Part shown: in pieces, positions 1-13,487 of the stretch
How positions within the stretch are numbered: position 1 is the stretch's first letter
Layout of the letters: each line of letters begins with the position of its first letter
Source: Ulota crispa
Taxonomy: Eukaryota; Streptophyta; Bryopsida; Orthotrichales; Orthotrichaceae
Assembly (NCBI GenBank): GCA_963920765.1
Contig: OY987245.1
Span: forward strand, 7,270,727 to 7,334,726
Reading direction: 5' to 3'
Length of the DNA stretch: 64,000 nucleotides
Notes under the pieces: model-generated
Told to the model about the DNA's origin: nothing
The model's input: only the letters and a program-made list of their open reading frames with translations
The model's database searches: none
Translations under genes and position numbers: made by a program

Positions 1-873
1 CAATGGCAGGGCAGTGAGGCCAACGGGAGCAACGGGAGTAACGGGAGAGTGTGAACAGGGACGGTGGTATAGTGCACTTTGGGCTTGGGTGCCTGGTCCC
101 TGGGGGTGCCTGGGCCCATGGGAGCCAAAACGGGAAAATGATGCTTGTGGGTTGACTGGGTAAGGGCACACTTGCCTTGACTTGTCCTTCCCTTCCCTTC
201 CTTGCGCTTCTAGTCCTACCATATCTTCTGCTGTCCCTCCACTCCTCCATAGCTCCACTCCATGGTTGCCCTTGCGGTGCTGCCTTATCAGCCGCGTTGT
301 ACGCTTCCTTTGCCGGTTTTGTCTGCCTTGCCTTCTCCGTTTGTATTCCTTCTTTTTTTGAAAACAGAAGCCGAGGCAGTTGCACTGGCGATGAGTTTGA
401 GAAGAAGCTCTGTGCATCTGCTCCTGTTGCGCTTGCTTGCTATCCAAGGAAGGTCTTACTGCAGTTTTCTCACTTGAAAGCTTCCTTTGTCCCATTTGTT
501 AGCTTTCGACTGTCAGGGAGTATACTAACTCACAAGCTTTCCATGGAGAGAAGGGTGATGTCGGGGCCACAGAAGCTAAAATAGCTGGTTTGAAATGGAT
601 GAAGAAGTAACTTGTATTTTTGAAAAATTGAGAGACAATGTCTTTTCCAAGGTTTCATTTTTTTTAAAAGTAAAGATAACTTTTTCATCATTCTAGGGTA
701 GGAAATTTGAGACACTGGTTTGTGCACTCTCAAAACCATCGGTTTTAAACATACCAAAAAAATGAGCGTAGAAAATCAAAAAATCTACTTTTACACATTG
801 AAGTAAACATTGTCACTTATTTTTTACAAAATGCCGGTTTAGTTTGGCATGGCTTCAAGGGTGTGGCTTGGCC
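1..873. other. Unassigned left-edge sequence
   Basis: The first 250 bases are GC-richer than the rest and hold short GGGAG-type repeats. A plus-strand open frame at 177-584 is leucine/serine-rich and low in complexity, with no domain I recognise. The sequence after about 600 is AT-rich. I see no supported gene here. Confidence 0.4.
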
Positions 874-1815
874 TTAACCCCTACAAGCCCAAGCCCTTTT
901 CTTGTGAAAGTCACTTAAAACTGCCACTTTTGGGGGAATGAGTAGAAAAGTAGGAAAATAAGTATTTTTTGGAAATCCAACCATACAATCTTGCCCTAGA
1001 CTATGGGAGGTACTTGTGTGAAAAAAATTAACTCATTCTAAATGTAGAGGAGTGAGATATTGACATTTGAAGTGAAAAAAATAGTTTTTTTCCTTCTTGC
1101 CCAAAAATTTTAGAAGCCTTTGACCACTCCTACAATATATCAAAAAAATTGCTCTTTGCAAAGTTCAATTTTATCTTTTCCATGTAGAAGATCTAGTCAC
1201 GTATATGTGGGACAGTTTTCAAATGAATTGGAGGTGTGCATCATACTTTGCAAAATCTTGAAGTGCCATAAGGTCATGAAATTTACAAATACACTAGGCA
1301 AAATTGGAGGCTTTATGTAAAACTCAAAAACTCAAATCACATTGATCAAAACAATGAAACCCAAGGGTTCTTAGCCTATTGCAACCTAGGAAAAAACTAA
1401 TCAAAAAGTAAATATTCAAATTGCTTAAATAATAAAAGCACAATTATTTACAAGGAGCAAAAAGAATGGAGGTTTGGGAGTCCCCCAAGATGGGCACCTT
1501 CCACTCCACTTTCCTTTACCCAAGTGTCCACACCTTATGCTCACAAGGGCTAACCCTCTTTGGAGTCAACACCTACTTACAAAGGAGAGGCCATGCCCAA
1601 ACTGCCCCTTTTCACCTAGTTTCAAAAAATTCTTGATAACTTCTTCATCAAATGTTGGAATGAAGAAAAAAATTAGATGCTTGCTTAGGTCTTGGAATTC
1701 CCCACCTTCAATAAAAGTTTCAAAAAATCACACAAACTAGTTTAGCTATAGGTACATGCCCACAATCCATTTGTCCCCTCATCCCTGAGGGGATTGTTGG
1801 GCCTTTAGGGATTAA
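874..1815 (+). mobile_element. TTAA-flanked non-autonomous DNA element (piggyBac-like ends)
   Basis: The left end reads TTAA then CCCCTACAAGCCC; the right end reads CCTTTAGGGA then TTAA. The interior matches the other ~920-bp copies at 6296, 7978 and 27407: an 'aactgccactt' block near the left end, and 'ggtacatgccca' with a 'catttgtcccc' block near the right end. No coding capacity is visible. The TTAA target and CCC start fit piggyBac-type elements, but no transposase is present to confirm the superfamily. Confidence 0.72.
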
Positions 1816-4800
1816 GCAAGCACCTTTCTTAAAAAACAAAGACAAGCCATCTCTATATCAATAGAGCCTCTTGTAATATAGGTGCATGTTCTTTGTTTAA
1901 CAAATTGGAATTTCATTGCACATACACAGAAGGACAAGAGCCAAGCTTCCCATTGGGATAAGAGTACACACCACACATCTTATTTTTTGGTTGTAAAAAT
2001 GACAGGGGTCACAATGTAGCTTTTCAAGATTTAGAAAATGGTCAATCCTCAAAGATTTTTTTTAAAATGTCTATCATTAATCTACATTTCCAAATTTGTC
2101 TAGTTTTCTTTGGTTTAATTTGTTCATTTTTTGTTTTGCAAGATTATTGCATTGCTCTTACCAAAATACTGCATTACTTTTAGAAGTGGAGAAACTTCCC
2201 TAATATAATTTAGACTTGATGTGGAATATTTTGATTGACAAGGTTTAGAGAACTCCAATTCTATGTATAAATAAGATTTAGCATAACTCAAGTGTTTATT
2301 TTTTAATAACATAATTTGTAATGAAATGAATTGTAATATCTTAAAAATGCATGTAGATTGTAAGAATTGAAAGGCAACACCAAGTCTTGACCCAAACTAG
2401 TGTGAGTTTGCACAATTCCTTGAAATTTGAAGGCCAAGGTTCTTTGTCTTCTATACATTATTTATCAAATGGATCTAACAATGAATAAGATCATAATAAA
2501 AGAGGATGGATTTTACTCTTCTTTGTGCTTCTTTTTTAAATTTGTGACAAATATTTTAAAAAATTACTTAAATGTTAAACTTTTGATTTTTTTTACTAAA
2601 AACAACAATTTATTCTAGAAAGGTAACTAAATCAATTATGAATACTCTAAAACTTTGGTGACTTGATTGCAATGCATTTTGTATGTTTAGAAATTATACT
2701 TGGAATGGTTTTCTGCCACCATATTCTACATTGCATTTACTTAAACATTTCAAATAAATACACATAATTAAATAAGAACGTAGTCATAAGCAAGCCATGC
2801 TTCAACTAAGTGAGTCTTCCTATATAGCATAAGGATGAGATGGTTTTCTTTATATTAAAATTTTCTACAAAAGATTTGACTATTATTTAAACTATTTTGA
2901 CAAGAGACTAACATGTATTGATGGAGTGCATTTATTTTGAAAATGCAAGAAGTGTATTTTTTTCGTTTAGATAAAACTTGGAAAAATGCAACTTATAGTC
3001 ATAAAATAACAAGAAAAACAACATAAAATACTCACAAATTTAGGTTTGACAACAAACAATAAGAACCACCGTAATTGTAAAAGAGACACAACTTCAAGGT
3101 AAACACAAGGTCATAGGAGCCATAAGAGATTATCTTAAGGTGTTTAACTTGATCTTTGATGGAATTTTTTATAAGGCCTTTAACAAGTTTTTTATGGAAG
3201 TTTTAATAGAATACAACATTCAATATGTTTTTAGTTTCATCCAAATCAATCTAAAATTTATCCAATGTTGTCATTGATTATATTGTCTATTTTCATATGT
3301 TATCAATTTCAATAAATAAGTAAATAAATAAACTCAAAATTTTACCCAAATAAAGAATACAAACTATTACCTATAAGCCCAATACTAGCCCTTTTTTGTG
3401 AAATATTTTTTTTAATAATTTCAAAACACTCTAATTGTTATGATGAAAATTTCATAGAAAAACCATTAAATTTGATATTTCTAGAGTGTTTTCTATTATC
3501 TTATGTTTTCCATTCAACCAATTAATCAATGATAACTTCCCTTTGGCTACAAAAGTGAAACCTTTTTTCCTATCCTTAGTTTATGCTATCTTCTCCTCAT
3601 TTCAATTGCAATCAATCATAAAATTTGGCCACCCCTTACCACTCATAGTTAACCTGTTGGATTTATAAAACTAATTTGGATTTATAAAACTAATTTCAAT
3701 TAATTAGATTCCACAATGCACATAGTTATAAATCACAATGGTTTATATACTCATGGTTGTAAACTATGTTTACTTAACTAAGAATCCTAGAATGGTCTTA
3801 AAAAGATCAAGAGATAACTGCTTCCATAAGATGGTGTTTAATAATGTCACACTAATTGTGAATCTTGTAATAGAGTCATAGTAGTATTGCTTTTATCACA
3901 TATATACCCCATAACACATTCATAATCTTGTTATTTTATCTATCCAAGTTATCCAATCCAAAACCTAAAGGTTTTTGAAAAATAAGAAAACTATCAACTT
4001 GTTTAGCTTGTGCCAAGCATATCATATGTATCATAATAGAGTCATTGTGATTTCAAGTTTATCATAACTCTTACAAAAAAGCCATACTTGTGTCAATTCT
4101 ACCACAGGTTTGATAATAAAGACAATGTGGTATTTAGCTCTATCACACCACTTTATTATATCCAACAATGGCAAACAAAAATCCAACTACACCATTGTAA
4201 AAAATAGAAATATCTACCTTAATAAGGTTTTTTCTAACTTATAGTTAGTCTATCATACATTTTTACTTTGTATTCAATTTACTGTGTGTCTTCAAATGGA
4301 GCTATATTAGTAACAAATATATCATGAATTGCATAATAGAGCTATAGTGGTGACAACTTTATCACATTTTTAGTTATAACCACAATAAATTGTCATGTAT
4401 TTCATCAATTTCAAACAACCATAATAGTGCTACCTTGGCATCTACAACCACGGTGGTCTCAATCAACATACCCATAATAGTGCCAACTTTATTTACCACA
4501 ACCACATTTGTGTAATTTGTGTCAACTCCATCTACTTGACCAAAATATATTGTTTGCCATTATGATACAATTTTAGCAAGCTTTTTTTTCAAATTATATC
4601 AAGTTCAATACCCCGTATAAATCTTATATTTGAGCCGTATTAGTGATATATTCACCATAAGTCTTAGAATACAACCATGATGCTCTCACATTTATTTATC
4701 AAAAAAAAAAAAACCTACCTTGTTTTTGAAAAAATAAAAAAAGTCCACCACATCAAGTATACGTTAAGCTATCGTCAAATCTATCACATGTTTCATGATA

Positions 4801-4947
4801 AAGCCATATTAATGTAAATTTTATCATATGTTACATTATATAAACATATTGGTGCCATTCTCCATCTATCCATAAAAGTGATATCTATTTTGGCAACATT
4901 ATGTTTAGCTAATAACGCGTTATTTGTTAAATTGGGGAAAACAGAGG
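1816..4947. other. AT-rich intergenic sequence with a degenerate repeated phrase
   Basis: No gene is supported. From about 3860 to 4880 a loose phrase recurs (CATAATAGAG, then CATAGTGGTG, then a TTTATCACA-like string) at irregular spacing, for example near 3868, 4030, 4110, 4332, 4425, 4465 and 4795. This suggests an old, eroded tandem array. The rest is featureless AT-rich DNA. Confidence 0.4.
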
Positions 4948-5261
4948 TAAGGTGGGTACAAGCGTTAGTGTCCCCATAACTATCACTTCTGAAATCTTGG
5001 AAAATCTGTGGAAGTAAATAGATGTCATGAAAAAGATGTACAACATGTGAACATGAAACCTTAGTGTTGGTTATGGGTGCAATGGCAGTTTGCTCCTTAA
5101 AAATTCACAACTTATTCTCATAGTATCTAAATAATACATTTGAAAGTGCAAACTAATTTGTTTTCTGTGTTCCTAATAGGATCCTATAATTTGCTAGCTG
5201 TTTATTGATACTCATCATGTTCAAAACCCCTAAATTCACGCTTAGGGGTGTACCCACCTTA
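4948..5261 (+). mobile_element. TA-flanked ~310-bp MITE, copy 1
   Basis: The element at 4950-5259 begins AGGTGGGTACA and ends TGTACCCACCT, flanked by TA on both sides (4948-4949 and 5260-5261). It is a reverse-orientation homologue of the element at 26560-26873: both share the 'gctagc' interior, the 'gaacatgatgag'-type block and a length close to 310 bp. A TA duplication fits the Tc1/mariner type, although the terminal sequence is not the classic Stowaway one. Confidence 0.7.
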
Positions 5262-6295
5262 CCATTTTGTACCCACCTTAAACCCAAAAAGTTACCTTAA
5301 ACCAGATTCAAAGGTATCAAATTCCGTTTGAGCCACTAAGATTTTTTTCCTGACAAATTCCTCCTCTCAGGTGAGGGCACATGGACCGATTTTAGGAGTA
5401 CTTGTGAAAGTTAATTGAAACCTTCATAAATCCCAATATCCCACTTTGTAAGCATGTTCCCAAATTAACAAATAATGCATTTAATGTCAAGTCTATTATA
5501 AGACACAAGGTAAAACCAATATAATGTCTAGTCCATTATGACTTTTATAATATTAAGCTCATATGAAGGCATGTCCATTGTAAGTTTTAGACTAGAGCCA
5601 AAATAGTCTCATGGTAGTCCAATCAATCAAAGATGTTGTCATGGCTTTAGAAAATCAAAAATAATATCTTTAGCAAGGTTCCATCTAGCTAATAGTAAAT
5701 CTATAAAGAGGTCTAATAAAAAAATCATGATGATGTTAGCTATATCACCTTGTATGCTAAAACCAAAGTGGTGTTAATTCTTTCCTTAGTTTTTATTACT
5801 GCCTAACAATTTCACTTATATGTGAGGCTTAAAAATAAAACCACATACCTCTTATATCCATTTGCCCAACCAAAAGCCAAAAGCATATAGATGTCATATC
5901 CATTTATTCAACCAATTACTCCACCATGTCAAGTCTATCATAGGTCTTAGAATGAAGAAATACTGACGTCATGCTTCATGATAGTGGTTGAGTATTTATC
6001 TGCTCATCAAAAGAAAAAAAAAAAAATCAATTTATAAAATTAAATCTATTTTATGTTTGGCTTTTTTTTGGCTTTTTGCCAAAAAAAACTATTTCAAATT
6101 GATTTTTCACAACGTTCTAAAATTTATATTATTTTCCTTGGTTTCTTACACAAGAGAGCCCATGCTTACACTTTTGCACAACTTGCTAGGTAGGCAATTT
6201 TTTTGATTTTTTCACAAGAAAATTAACTATACATGAGAATCTGCCGGTTTCTCTGGGGAAAGGCCTCCAAAAAAATCTTTACTTTACCGCAGGTA
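5262..6295. other. AT-rich intergenic sequence
   Basis: No supported gene. It holds scattered phrases such as 'aagtctatcataggtcttag' related to the eroded repeat at 3860-4880, plus homopolymer runs. Confidence 0.4.
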
Positions 6296-7228
6296 TTAAC
6301 CCGTAAAGGACTGAGCCATTTTTTTTAGTGAAAATCACTCAAAATTGCCACTTTTGGGGGTTAGTAAAAAGGTAATTTCTTTTGAAAATTTGGGAAATCT
6401 AGCCGTAGGATCTTGCCCTATATTGGATTAGGTACTTGTGGAAAAAAATCATGTCATTCCGGATGGACATGAGTGAGATATTTACATCTAAAGTGAAAAG
6501 AAAGTTTTTTTTCATGCTGCCGCAAAATTCCAAAAGCCTTTGACCATTCTTACATGAAAATAATTGCTCTATGCAACTTTGCGCTTTTATTTTTCCCATG
6601 TAAGAGATCAAGTTAGCTATGTGTAGGAGAATTTTCAAATCAATTGGAACTACACAACACATAAAATCAGTAAGTAAAAAGAAGTAGAGAATGAGTCAAA
6701 TCACTAAATTGTTAAGAATTTAATTATTAAAATGAAAAATACAAATCCCAACGGTCATAATGCTATGATAAACAATCTACATCCTTTGGTTTTGTTTTTT
6801 TTCCAAAATAATAAAAATTGAGTAAAATAAAGGACTTCAAAGTTTATTTTAGATTAGAGAATCCCTAACTACCCACAAACAAAAACTCCTCATAACTTTC
6901 ATGTCATTGATTGAAATTGAATAATTCAAAGCTTCTCACTTATAAAAAAAATCTAAAAAACCAATTTCAAAAAACAAAGTTCAAAAAATATAATTTTTAA
7001 AGAAATTTTTGGGCTGCCCGGGCAGGCAGTCCTCCCTTGCTTTTCAGATTTTCATGCATAACTTCTTCAATAATTATTAAAATGAGGAAAAAATTAAATG
7101 CCCGCGTAAATCTTTGAATTCCCCACCTTCAATAAAAGTTTCAGAAAATCACACAAAGTAACTTACCCAAAGGTACATGCCCATACTCCCACCTGTTCCC
7201 GAAGGGACAACAGTCCTTTAGGGGTTAA
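6296..7228 (+). mobile_element. TTAA-flanked ~925-bp element
   Basis: The left boundary is TTAA at 6296-6299 followed by CCCGTAAAGGACTGAGCC. The right boundary is CAGTCCTTTAGGGG then TTAA at 7225-7228. The interior is collinear with the copies at 874 and 7978. Short open frames inside it are incidental. Confidence 0.75.
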
Positions 7229-7348
7229 ACCCCTGTTGACTTGCATAGTTATTGTTTACATGCTATTTCTACTTCCTACAATTGCTCATTTGGTCCGGTG
7301 TTTTTTTTTCCAAAGATCATCCACCTGGTTACCATTACACGTCTCCCC

Positions 7349-7405
7349 GGTTCTCGCCTGGTTCTCGCCTGGTTCTCGCCTGGTTCTCGCCTGGTTCTCG
7401 CCTGG
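7349..7405. repeat. 11-bp tandem repeat, five perfect copies
   Basis: The unit GGTTCTCGCCT repeats five times without change, followed by a partial GG. The 11-base period makes all three plus-strand frames open and gives repetitive predicted peptides, which are not evidence of a gene. Perfect copies in an otherwise eroded region point to recent expansion. Confidence 0.95.
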
Positions 7406-7977
7406 ACATTTGTTTTAAACCACAGTGTAGGGGGCACCATAGACATCACTGTCATGCGAAGATCAAACTCATGTAAAGTTGGGGGTCATTAAGTGGATGT
7501 GGATTTTGGTTGATCACCACTGTTTTGGCATGGATGGGGGCGGTGATGATGATAACAACGGGTTACCAACCTTCATCATCGAAGTTCTGTGGAGGTTACA
7601 CAAATGATAAACTTCAATTGCCTGCACCCGAAACTTTTCACTTTTTTGGTTTTCTCAAGTTTTTTTTATTAATGTAGGAATATCCATTTCCAATCATTGG
7701 ATCTATTGTTGTCACTATGTACACAAGATGTACATTTAAATTCTCAAATCTAGGTAAGTCATAGATAGCTTATCTTTTGTGCCGTATACCTACCTTAGTG
7801 TAATAGCACAAATCCAAAATCATGCAAGTAAATTTATGAATAACATATAGAACCATGCGCATCCATACCTCCAACTATTATTAATAAATTCCATCCAAAC
7901 ATTGGCAAAACTGATTATCCATTTGACCAGAATATTCTAATCCCATCTGTTTCTTCACCCGGTTATTTTGGGTAACG

Positions 7978-8905
7978 TTAACCCCTAAAGGACCATGGCC
8001 TTTATTTTGTCAAAAGACACTCAGAACTGCCACTTCTATAGCAAGGAGTAAAAAAGTTTGAAAATTGGTCTTTTTGCATAATTGACCATAGGATCTTCTA
8101 CTAGACTTGTATAAGAATGTGTCATTCAAAACTTAAAAACTCAACTAGCACAGATTGCAAGATATTTGCGTTTAAAGTATAAAAAACAAGTTTTTTGCAC
8201 CTTGCACGACTAGATTATTTGATTTTAAACTTTTTTAACTTAAATTTTTTGCACCATGGAGTTTTGAGGTTTATTTTTTTATGCTCGGGAATTGAGTTGA
8301 GAATCTTTGGAAAAAAACCAAAACAAAAAATACTTAATTTTCATTCTTTACAAAAACATTAGGTAGAAGAAGGTATGAGATTGAACAAAAACTTCAATTG
8401 CTAATAACCTTGCAATGGAATTGAAACTCAATAATCCCAATGGTGAGGTTGTTCTAGAAAGAAAACTTCACCCTCTCCAACAATTTTTTTTGAAAAAATG
8501 TTAAGCTTTCATTCCAAAATGGAATGTATAAGTTATTTTTTCAAGAGGATACTTGAATTGCCCAAAAAACAAGATTGTTCATAACTTTCTCATAACTAGT
8601 CCAAATGGAATGAATCAAAGCTTCAGATGTAAGCAAAGATATAGTCTACAAGGGCAAATTTTTTTTAAAAAAAATCAAGTTTTTGTAAAAAAAAATTTGC
8701 TGCCCAAACCCCCCAAATTTTTGCTTGTTTGGGCATAACTTTTGCTCCTTGGCATTCATTGGAATAAAAACTATATTCCCCAAAAGCTAATATGTTTTCC
8801 TATTTTCAAAAAAAAAATTCAAAAAATCAGAACAAATTGAGGCTGCAGGTACCTGCCTGAAATCCCATTTGTGCCCTGAACGGACAATGATCCTTTACGG
8901 GTTAA
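7978..8905 (+). mobile_element. TTAA-flanked 920-bp element (reference copy)
   Basis: It is bounded by TTAA at 7978-7981 and 8902-8905. The ends are CCCCTAAAGGACCATGGCC and GATCCTTTACGGG. It is nearly collinear with the copy at 27407-28748 once that copy's nested insertion is removed, so it also serves as the empty-site reference for that insertion. Confidence 0.82.
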
Positions 8906-9224
8906 AGTAGCCGGTGCCAAAACAAGTCCAAATCCTACCAAAACTCCCCCCAAATAGCAGAATGCAGGCCAAGCATGCAATATCACTCCCTCCAAGAGCC
9001 TGACCAAATACAAGGAATTTGTTGCTTTTGCATTGATAGAGCCGCAAGCACGCTAGAATACATGTAGGCAAAGAAATCGTCCATACAAGCTCATGTGTCC
9101 ATAAAATCAGCCATTTTAGTAGATTTCAATCGAGTACGAGCAACCTACACTAATGATTTTGCAAGAGGGGGTTTGGCGATTTTCATCTATTTGTCCTGTT
9201 TCGGTGGTCAGTGTCAAAAACGGG

Positions 9225-9992
9225 TTAACCCCTAAGCACCCAGGCCAATTTCACCAAAATTAGGATTTTGGGAGACTACAACTTTGATGTATTGTATCTC
9301 ACTCAATTGGATGATTCACAAAAAGTGAGCATTGAAAATAGTGGAGCATCTACTTAGAAAATGGTTTGCAAATTTTGGGAATAATTAATCATGAGAGATA
9401 GGAGATGGGAGATTATAACATTTGATTAAACATCATGTGATGACAAAATCTTGAATTTTGACAGGTAATTGATGATTAATGATATTTTCAAATTTCTTTA
9501 AGCCGTTGGTTCATCCCAACTTTTCTAAGCAGCAAGATTAGATATGAATACACACACTCACAAATTGTTGAAGATTATACTTCTTTTTATGTTAATTTTA
9601 AGGGCTCCAAACTATTATTGCACAAAAAATAATGACAAGCACAATTGGTGAGGGTTGCCATGACAAGGGCGTAGAACATGCTTGAACCCTTGATGGCAAA
9701 TTTCCCATGACCACAAAGCACACACAAGGAAACTTGCAAGGGTTATTGACTAGTTGTGGCCTGTAAATCACTACTTGCCACCATACCCCGTATGATGTTT
9801 CACCCAATCAAGATTTTTGAGACACTTGTACAACATTTGGTTTGCCTTGCCATTACTCCATTTGCATAAGCCACTTGAATGCCTTCATAATTGTAGTTTA
9901 TAGCAAGATCAAAAATTAGATCCAATGCCTCAAACAAGCTTTTGAAATCATGTGAGGACACTTTTGGTCCTTTGGGGGCATTCAAGGGTTAA
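9225..9992. mobile_element. Probable TTAA-flanked element, diverged ends
   Basis: TTAA at 9225-9228 is followed by CCCCTAAGCACCCAGGCC. CCTTTGGGGGCATTCAAGGG precedes TTAA at 9989-9992. The two ends match only in part, and the right TTAA is shared with the next small element, so the pairing is tentative. Confidence 0.45.
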
Positions 9993-10237
9993 CCCTTGAG
10001 CGCCCTAGCGACCACTATGTGGTCGCTAAGTTTTGAAAAATGTCCATGTTTGACTCTTATCCTTTTCTTAATGGTAAAATTAAAAAACTTGTACTTTTTC
10101 ATGTACCTCCAGGCATGTGTCTACTACCACTCAAAAAAAATTCAAGTTATTTAGCTCTACTTAGATAATACTTTTATTGGATTAAGTACACAAGGGTATG
10201 GTTTTGAGTGAATATGGATTGGGCACTCAGGGGTTAA
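9989..10237 (+). mobile_element. TTAA-flanked 241-bp MITE
   Basis: TTAA at 9989-9992 is followed by CCCTTGAGCGCCC. The right end is GGGCACTCAGGGG followed by TTAA at 10234-10237. The ends are inverted repeats with about 11 of 13 matches. The element has no coding capacity. Confidence 0.75.
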
Positions 10238-11475
10238 GGTGATGGCCAACAAAATCAGCTAGCCAAACATAACATTCTATTTCCAAATTCATCAACTGAA
10301 AGACTGAACTGAGGGTGGTCATTGCACCGGAACAAGAAGTGTGGGATGTTCCCTGCGTCAGTGGTTTGGGTCAGTGAGTGATTCGGGGGCGGCTCTGAAA
10401 TAATATCACTGGAATGACAGGATTAACGAAGTCAAGCAAGTAAGCTGATGTGGTGCAACAGCGCTTCCATTTTTGGAAAGAAAGGCGGTGCTGGCCTGCT
10501 GCTGCTGCCAAAAGTGCCTGGGTTCTCCCATGATCAGTGCCTCCCCATTTGTGCTTTTCATAATTTGCTCTCCAGTTGCTGCAATCACCGCCCCCCCCAA
10601 CTCTGCTAAATATGGAATGATTTCACAGCACTATATGCCTTTTCACATTCCTCTTTTTGTGTTTCGCTTTTGTAGTTGCTCCACCACTGAAACAGTCTCC
10701 GTCGAAGTTGGCTAAATTTAGTCACGGGTTTTGTCAACGCTGCCCATGATGGGTGTGCACCAAGTTTATTCCCCATTCATCCGCCATGGCCTTGGTGACC
10801 GATGGGCTCCATTCAAGGGATTCCATGGCCAGAATGAACTGATCCCTTCATTGCCCATTCCCTGGATGAATAGTGTCGGGAGCTTAGTCAACTGCTTTAC
10901 AAGTTTGTGGAGTCAGGGTGAATTTTTTTCACATTTCAAGAATTCTGAGAGTTTGAAAATTTAGCACTAGGAGATTGAATTTGGAAATTTGGACTTCAAA
11001 TTTAAATTAGAAGACCCTGATTTTGGCTAGTGCTATAGAGCAGGGTATAAATGAACATAAAAAAATAGGGCGCAGACCTTTACCTTTACCTGAATGTTAC
11101 AGAGCTTTTCCACCCTGGCCCAAAAACATGGATGTGTAGTGAACAGATTCCCAAGGTCTAGTTTCACTTCAGGCGGGATTTCATAGGCTTGTCCAAAAGA
11201 TTGAATGGAAATGCCACGTCAGGGTTTCCGTTTGCCGATAGGAGCCTACCAGTAGGGCGAGCACAAGGTAGTCCCACAAGGTAGTTCCTCCCTAGCTTTG
11301 GCTGTCATTCATTGGCCTTGGCCATGGTTGTGGGCTTGTGTTGGAAAAAACAAACCAATTACCAATGGTGTGCCTAACTGTAGCTCATATTAGAAAACTA
11401 GTTTAGGGCCTTGAGAAAATTGCCTCCCTTTGTTTATCATTTCTTGTGTTCCCATAGCTTTCATCATTTTTATGT
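10238..11475. other. Intergenic sequence without a supported gene
   Basis: Short open frames at 10473-10715 and 10731-10964 lack recognisable domains. Near 10970-11020 there is a fragment ('ttcaaatttaaatt' context) resembling the inner arm of the Mutator-like foldback elements at 12680 and 36460, so at least part is transposon debris. Confidence 0.4.
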
Positions 11476-11765
11476 TCACCAAATAGTGCCTTTAGGTTTC
11501 CCCATACTAATTTCTCGACATTTTCCACTATTTCCATATTTACCGTGACTATAATAATTTTTGTCAATAATTACTATGATAAACAATGGAGGAAAGAAGA
11601 AGAGGTTGATTGTAACAACAAGTGTCAAGGGAGCAGGGAAATTGAAACTTTAGACAAAACTAGGAATTACTATAGCAGAAAGAGAGTTGCATGCCCCTCC
11701 AAATGGCCTTTGCCAAGGTAAGGCACCCTAATTGTTAAGGCAACCTAAATGCACTATTTTATGTA
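11476..11765 (+). mobile_element. CACCAAATAG-type ~290-bp MITE
   Basis: It starts CACCAAATAGTGCCTTTAGG and ends near GGCAACCTAAATGCACTATT. The interior is shared with copies at 14398, 20062, 21838 and 22141. The outermost right bases have diverged. Confidence 0.6.
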
Positions 11766-12679
11766 GTAATTGTAAAAGCATCCTCATATCAAGCATGGGT
11801 GAGAGCTCCAAAAATAGCAAAAAGAGGACCCTACTATGTATGTAATTATAATAGCGACCTTCTCAAGGATTTTGTGGCCCCAATGCACAATTAGCATTTG
11901 GAGTTATCAAAAAAGTGGGAATGCTTGGTTTAGGAGCTTCTTTGCAAGAGGGATGCAAAAATTACTGAAGGAACTATCAAAAAATTAGTTACTGTTGCCT
12001 ACTAGATTGATAACAACCAATTCTTTGAGCTTTGTAAGTTTCCTCCAAATGCTAACCATGATCGCTCTTATGTTTGAGGTTGTGAACTTATTTTACTACC
12101 AAATTGGGAAAGGTTTTCTCCCATTACACTCATACTCACCTCCATTGTATAATTACTATATTTTGATTCTAGTTGGATTGAGAATGCCCTAACAACTATG
12201 CATATATGTGTCAACTTTAATAAATCACATGGCAATATTTGGATCAAAAGCAATAGAATAGAATCTTTGTAAACTGATGTGGTTGGGATTGGGTGGTCCA
12301 TATTAGTTTAATGAGGTTATGAACTTACATAGTGAAGGTATACATGTACAAAAGTTTTTTCGATGAAGTACAATATAGGGCCCACATTGGGATTGGAGTC
12401 TAATACTAGCTTAGAGAGGACATTAGTTTAGACAATTTCACAATTATGTTGAGAGGAGATTTGGTGATATCTTTTTTTTTTTCAATTGTTGTAATCATTG
12501 AGATGGTCCATGCTCTTGAGATGACACTGTTGCTTTGGATGAATGTGCACTAATTTTGACAAGGAGACAAGTTTTCACCCATAGTTTGCATATCACAACC
12601 ATGTCCATGGGTGTCAAACAGCTTCACCAATCTATCAAAAATAGCTTCTTGCACTGCCCAAATTAATGACATAAAAAAA

Positions 12680-13075
12680 GGGAATTGATGTGTGCACATA
12701 TATGCACAATGGGGGGGTAAATTTTAGAATTTTATCATCAACATGTTGAATTTAGAAAGTTTGAATTCAAATTTGAATTTAGAGACTTTGATTTAGTCTA
12801 AAATCACATAGATGGATACAATTGAACAACATCTAGTTGAAAAGCTTAACTAAGAAATAAATTATTACTTTTACCTTTGTTTGTAAAAAAAAACTACACT
12901 TTTGCGCTGGGCGTTGTTCAATTATATTCATTTTCATAATTGAAGAGAAAATCAAGGTCTCTAAATCCAAATCTGAGTTCAAACTTTCCAAATTTTGCTT
13001 GATGATGATAAAATTCTAAAATTTACCCCTACCGTGTGCATATACCAAACCCCGGGTGTGCACAAGTCAATCCCC
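12680..13075. mobile_element. Mutator-like foldback MITE (GGGAATTGAT family)
   Basis: The left arm begins GGGAATTGATGTGTGCACA and the right arm ends TGTGCACAAGTCAATCCCC. Long inverted arms pair across much of the element, including GTAAATTTTAGAATTTTATC and its complement. The flanks are A-rich (ATAAAAAAA and TAAAAAAAA) and consistent with a 9-bp duplication. It is related to the 558-bp element at 20124. Confidence 0.7.
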
Positions 13076-13487
13076 TAAAAAAAACCAAAAAACAGTCACC
13101 TCGCTCTGCTTGACCAGCTACTCTGCTTGCCAGCTCAGCGCGGTTTACAGTGCCACGTGGCCCTACAGTATTCCATGCCAGGCATGAAAAGTAACAACTG
13201 ACGACGCTGCAGCAGTGGCACATCATTTCTGGATGCTGTAGGGGCACCGCAAGCCAGGCTGTTTGCACTCAACTACTGGAATTATGGAAGGGTATTCAAA
13301 TCTTTGGCAACGGCAAAAAAACAAAAAGAAAAGAAAAGGAAAGGCAACTTTTAAAACTTCAAAAGCAATTAAAAAAGAAGCACAAAAATGACTTCAAATG
13401 CTTGTTGATGCAGCAATGCCTTGATAACATCAAACAAACAAAACAGAACAGGATCAAGGCCAACGTTGACAATATCAAATTAAAAAA

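Noticed and set aside
177-584. 135-residue plus-strand open frame near the left edge
   Set aside because: Low-complexity Leu/Ser/Pro composition, no domain, no splice context, and overlapping alternative frames.
7236-7492. Three overlapping plus-strand frames with SRLVLAWFSPG-like repeats
   Set aside because: They are translations of the 11-bp tandem repeat in all frames.
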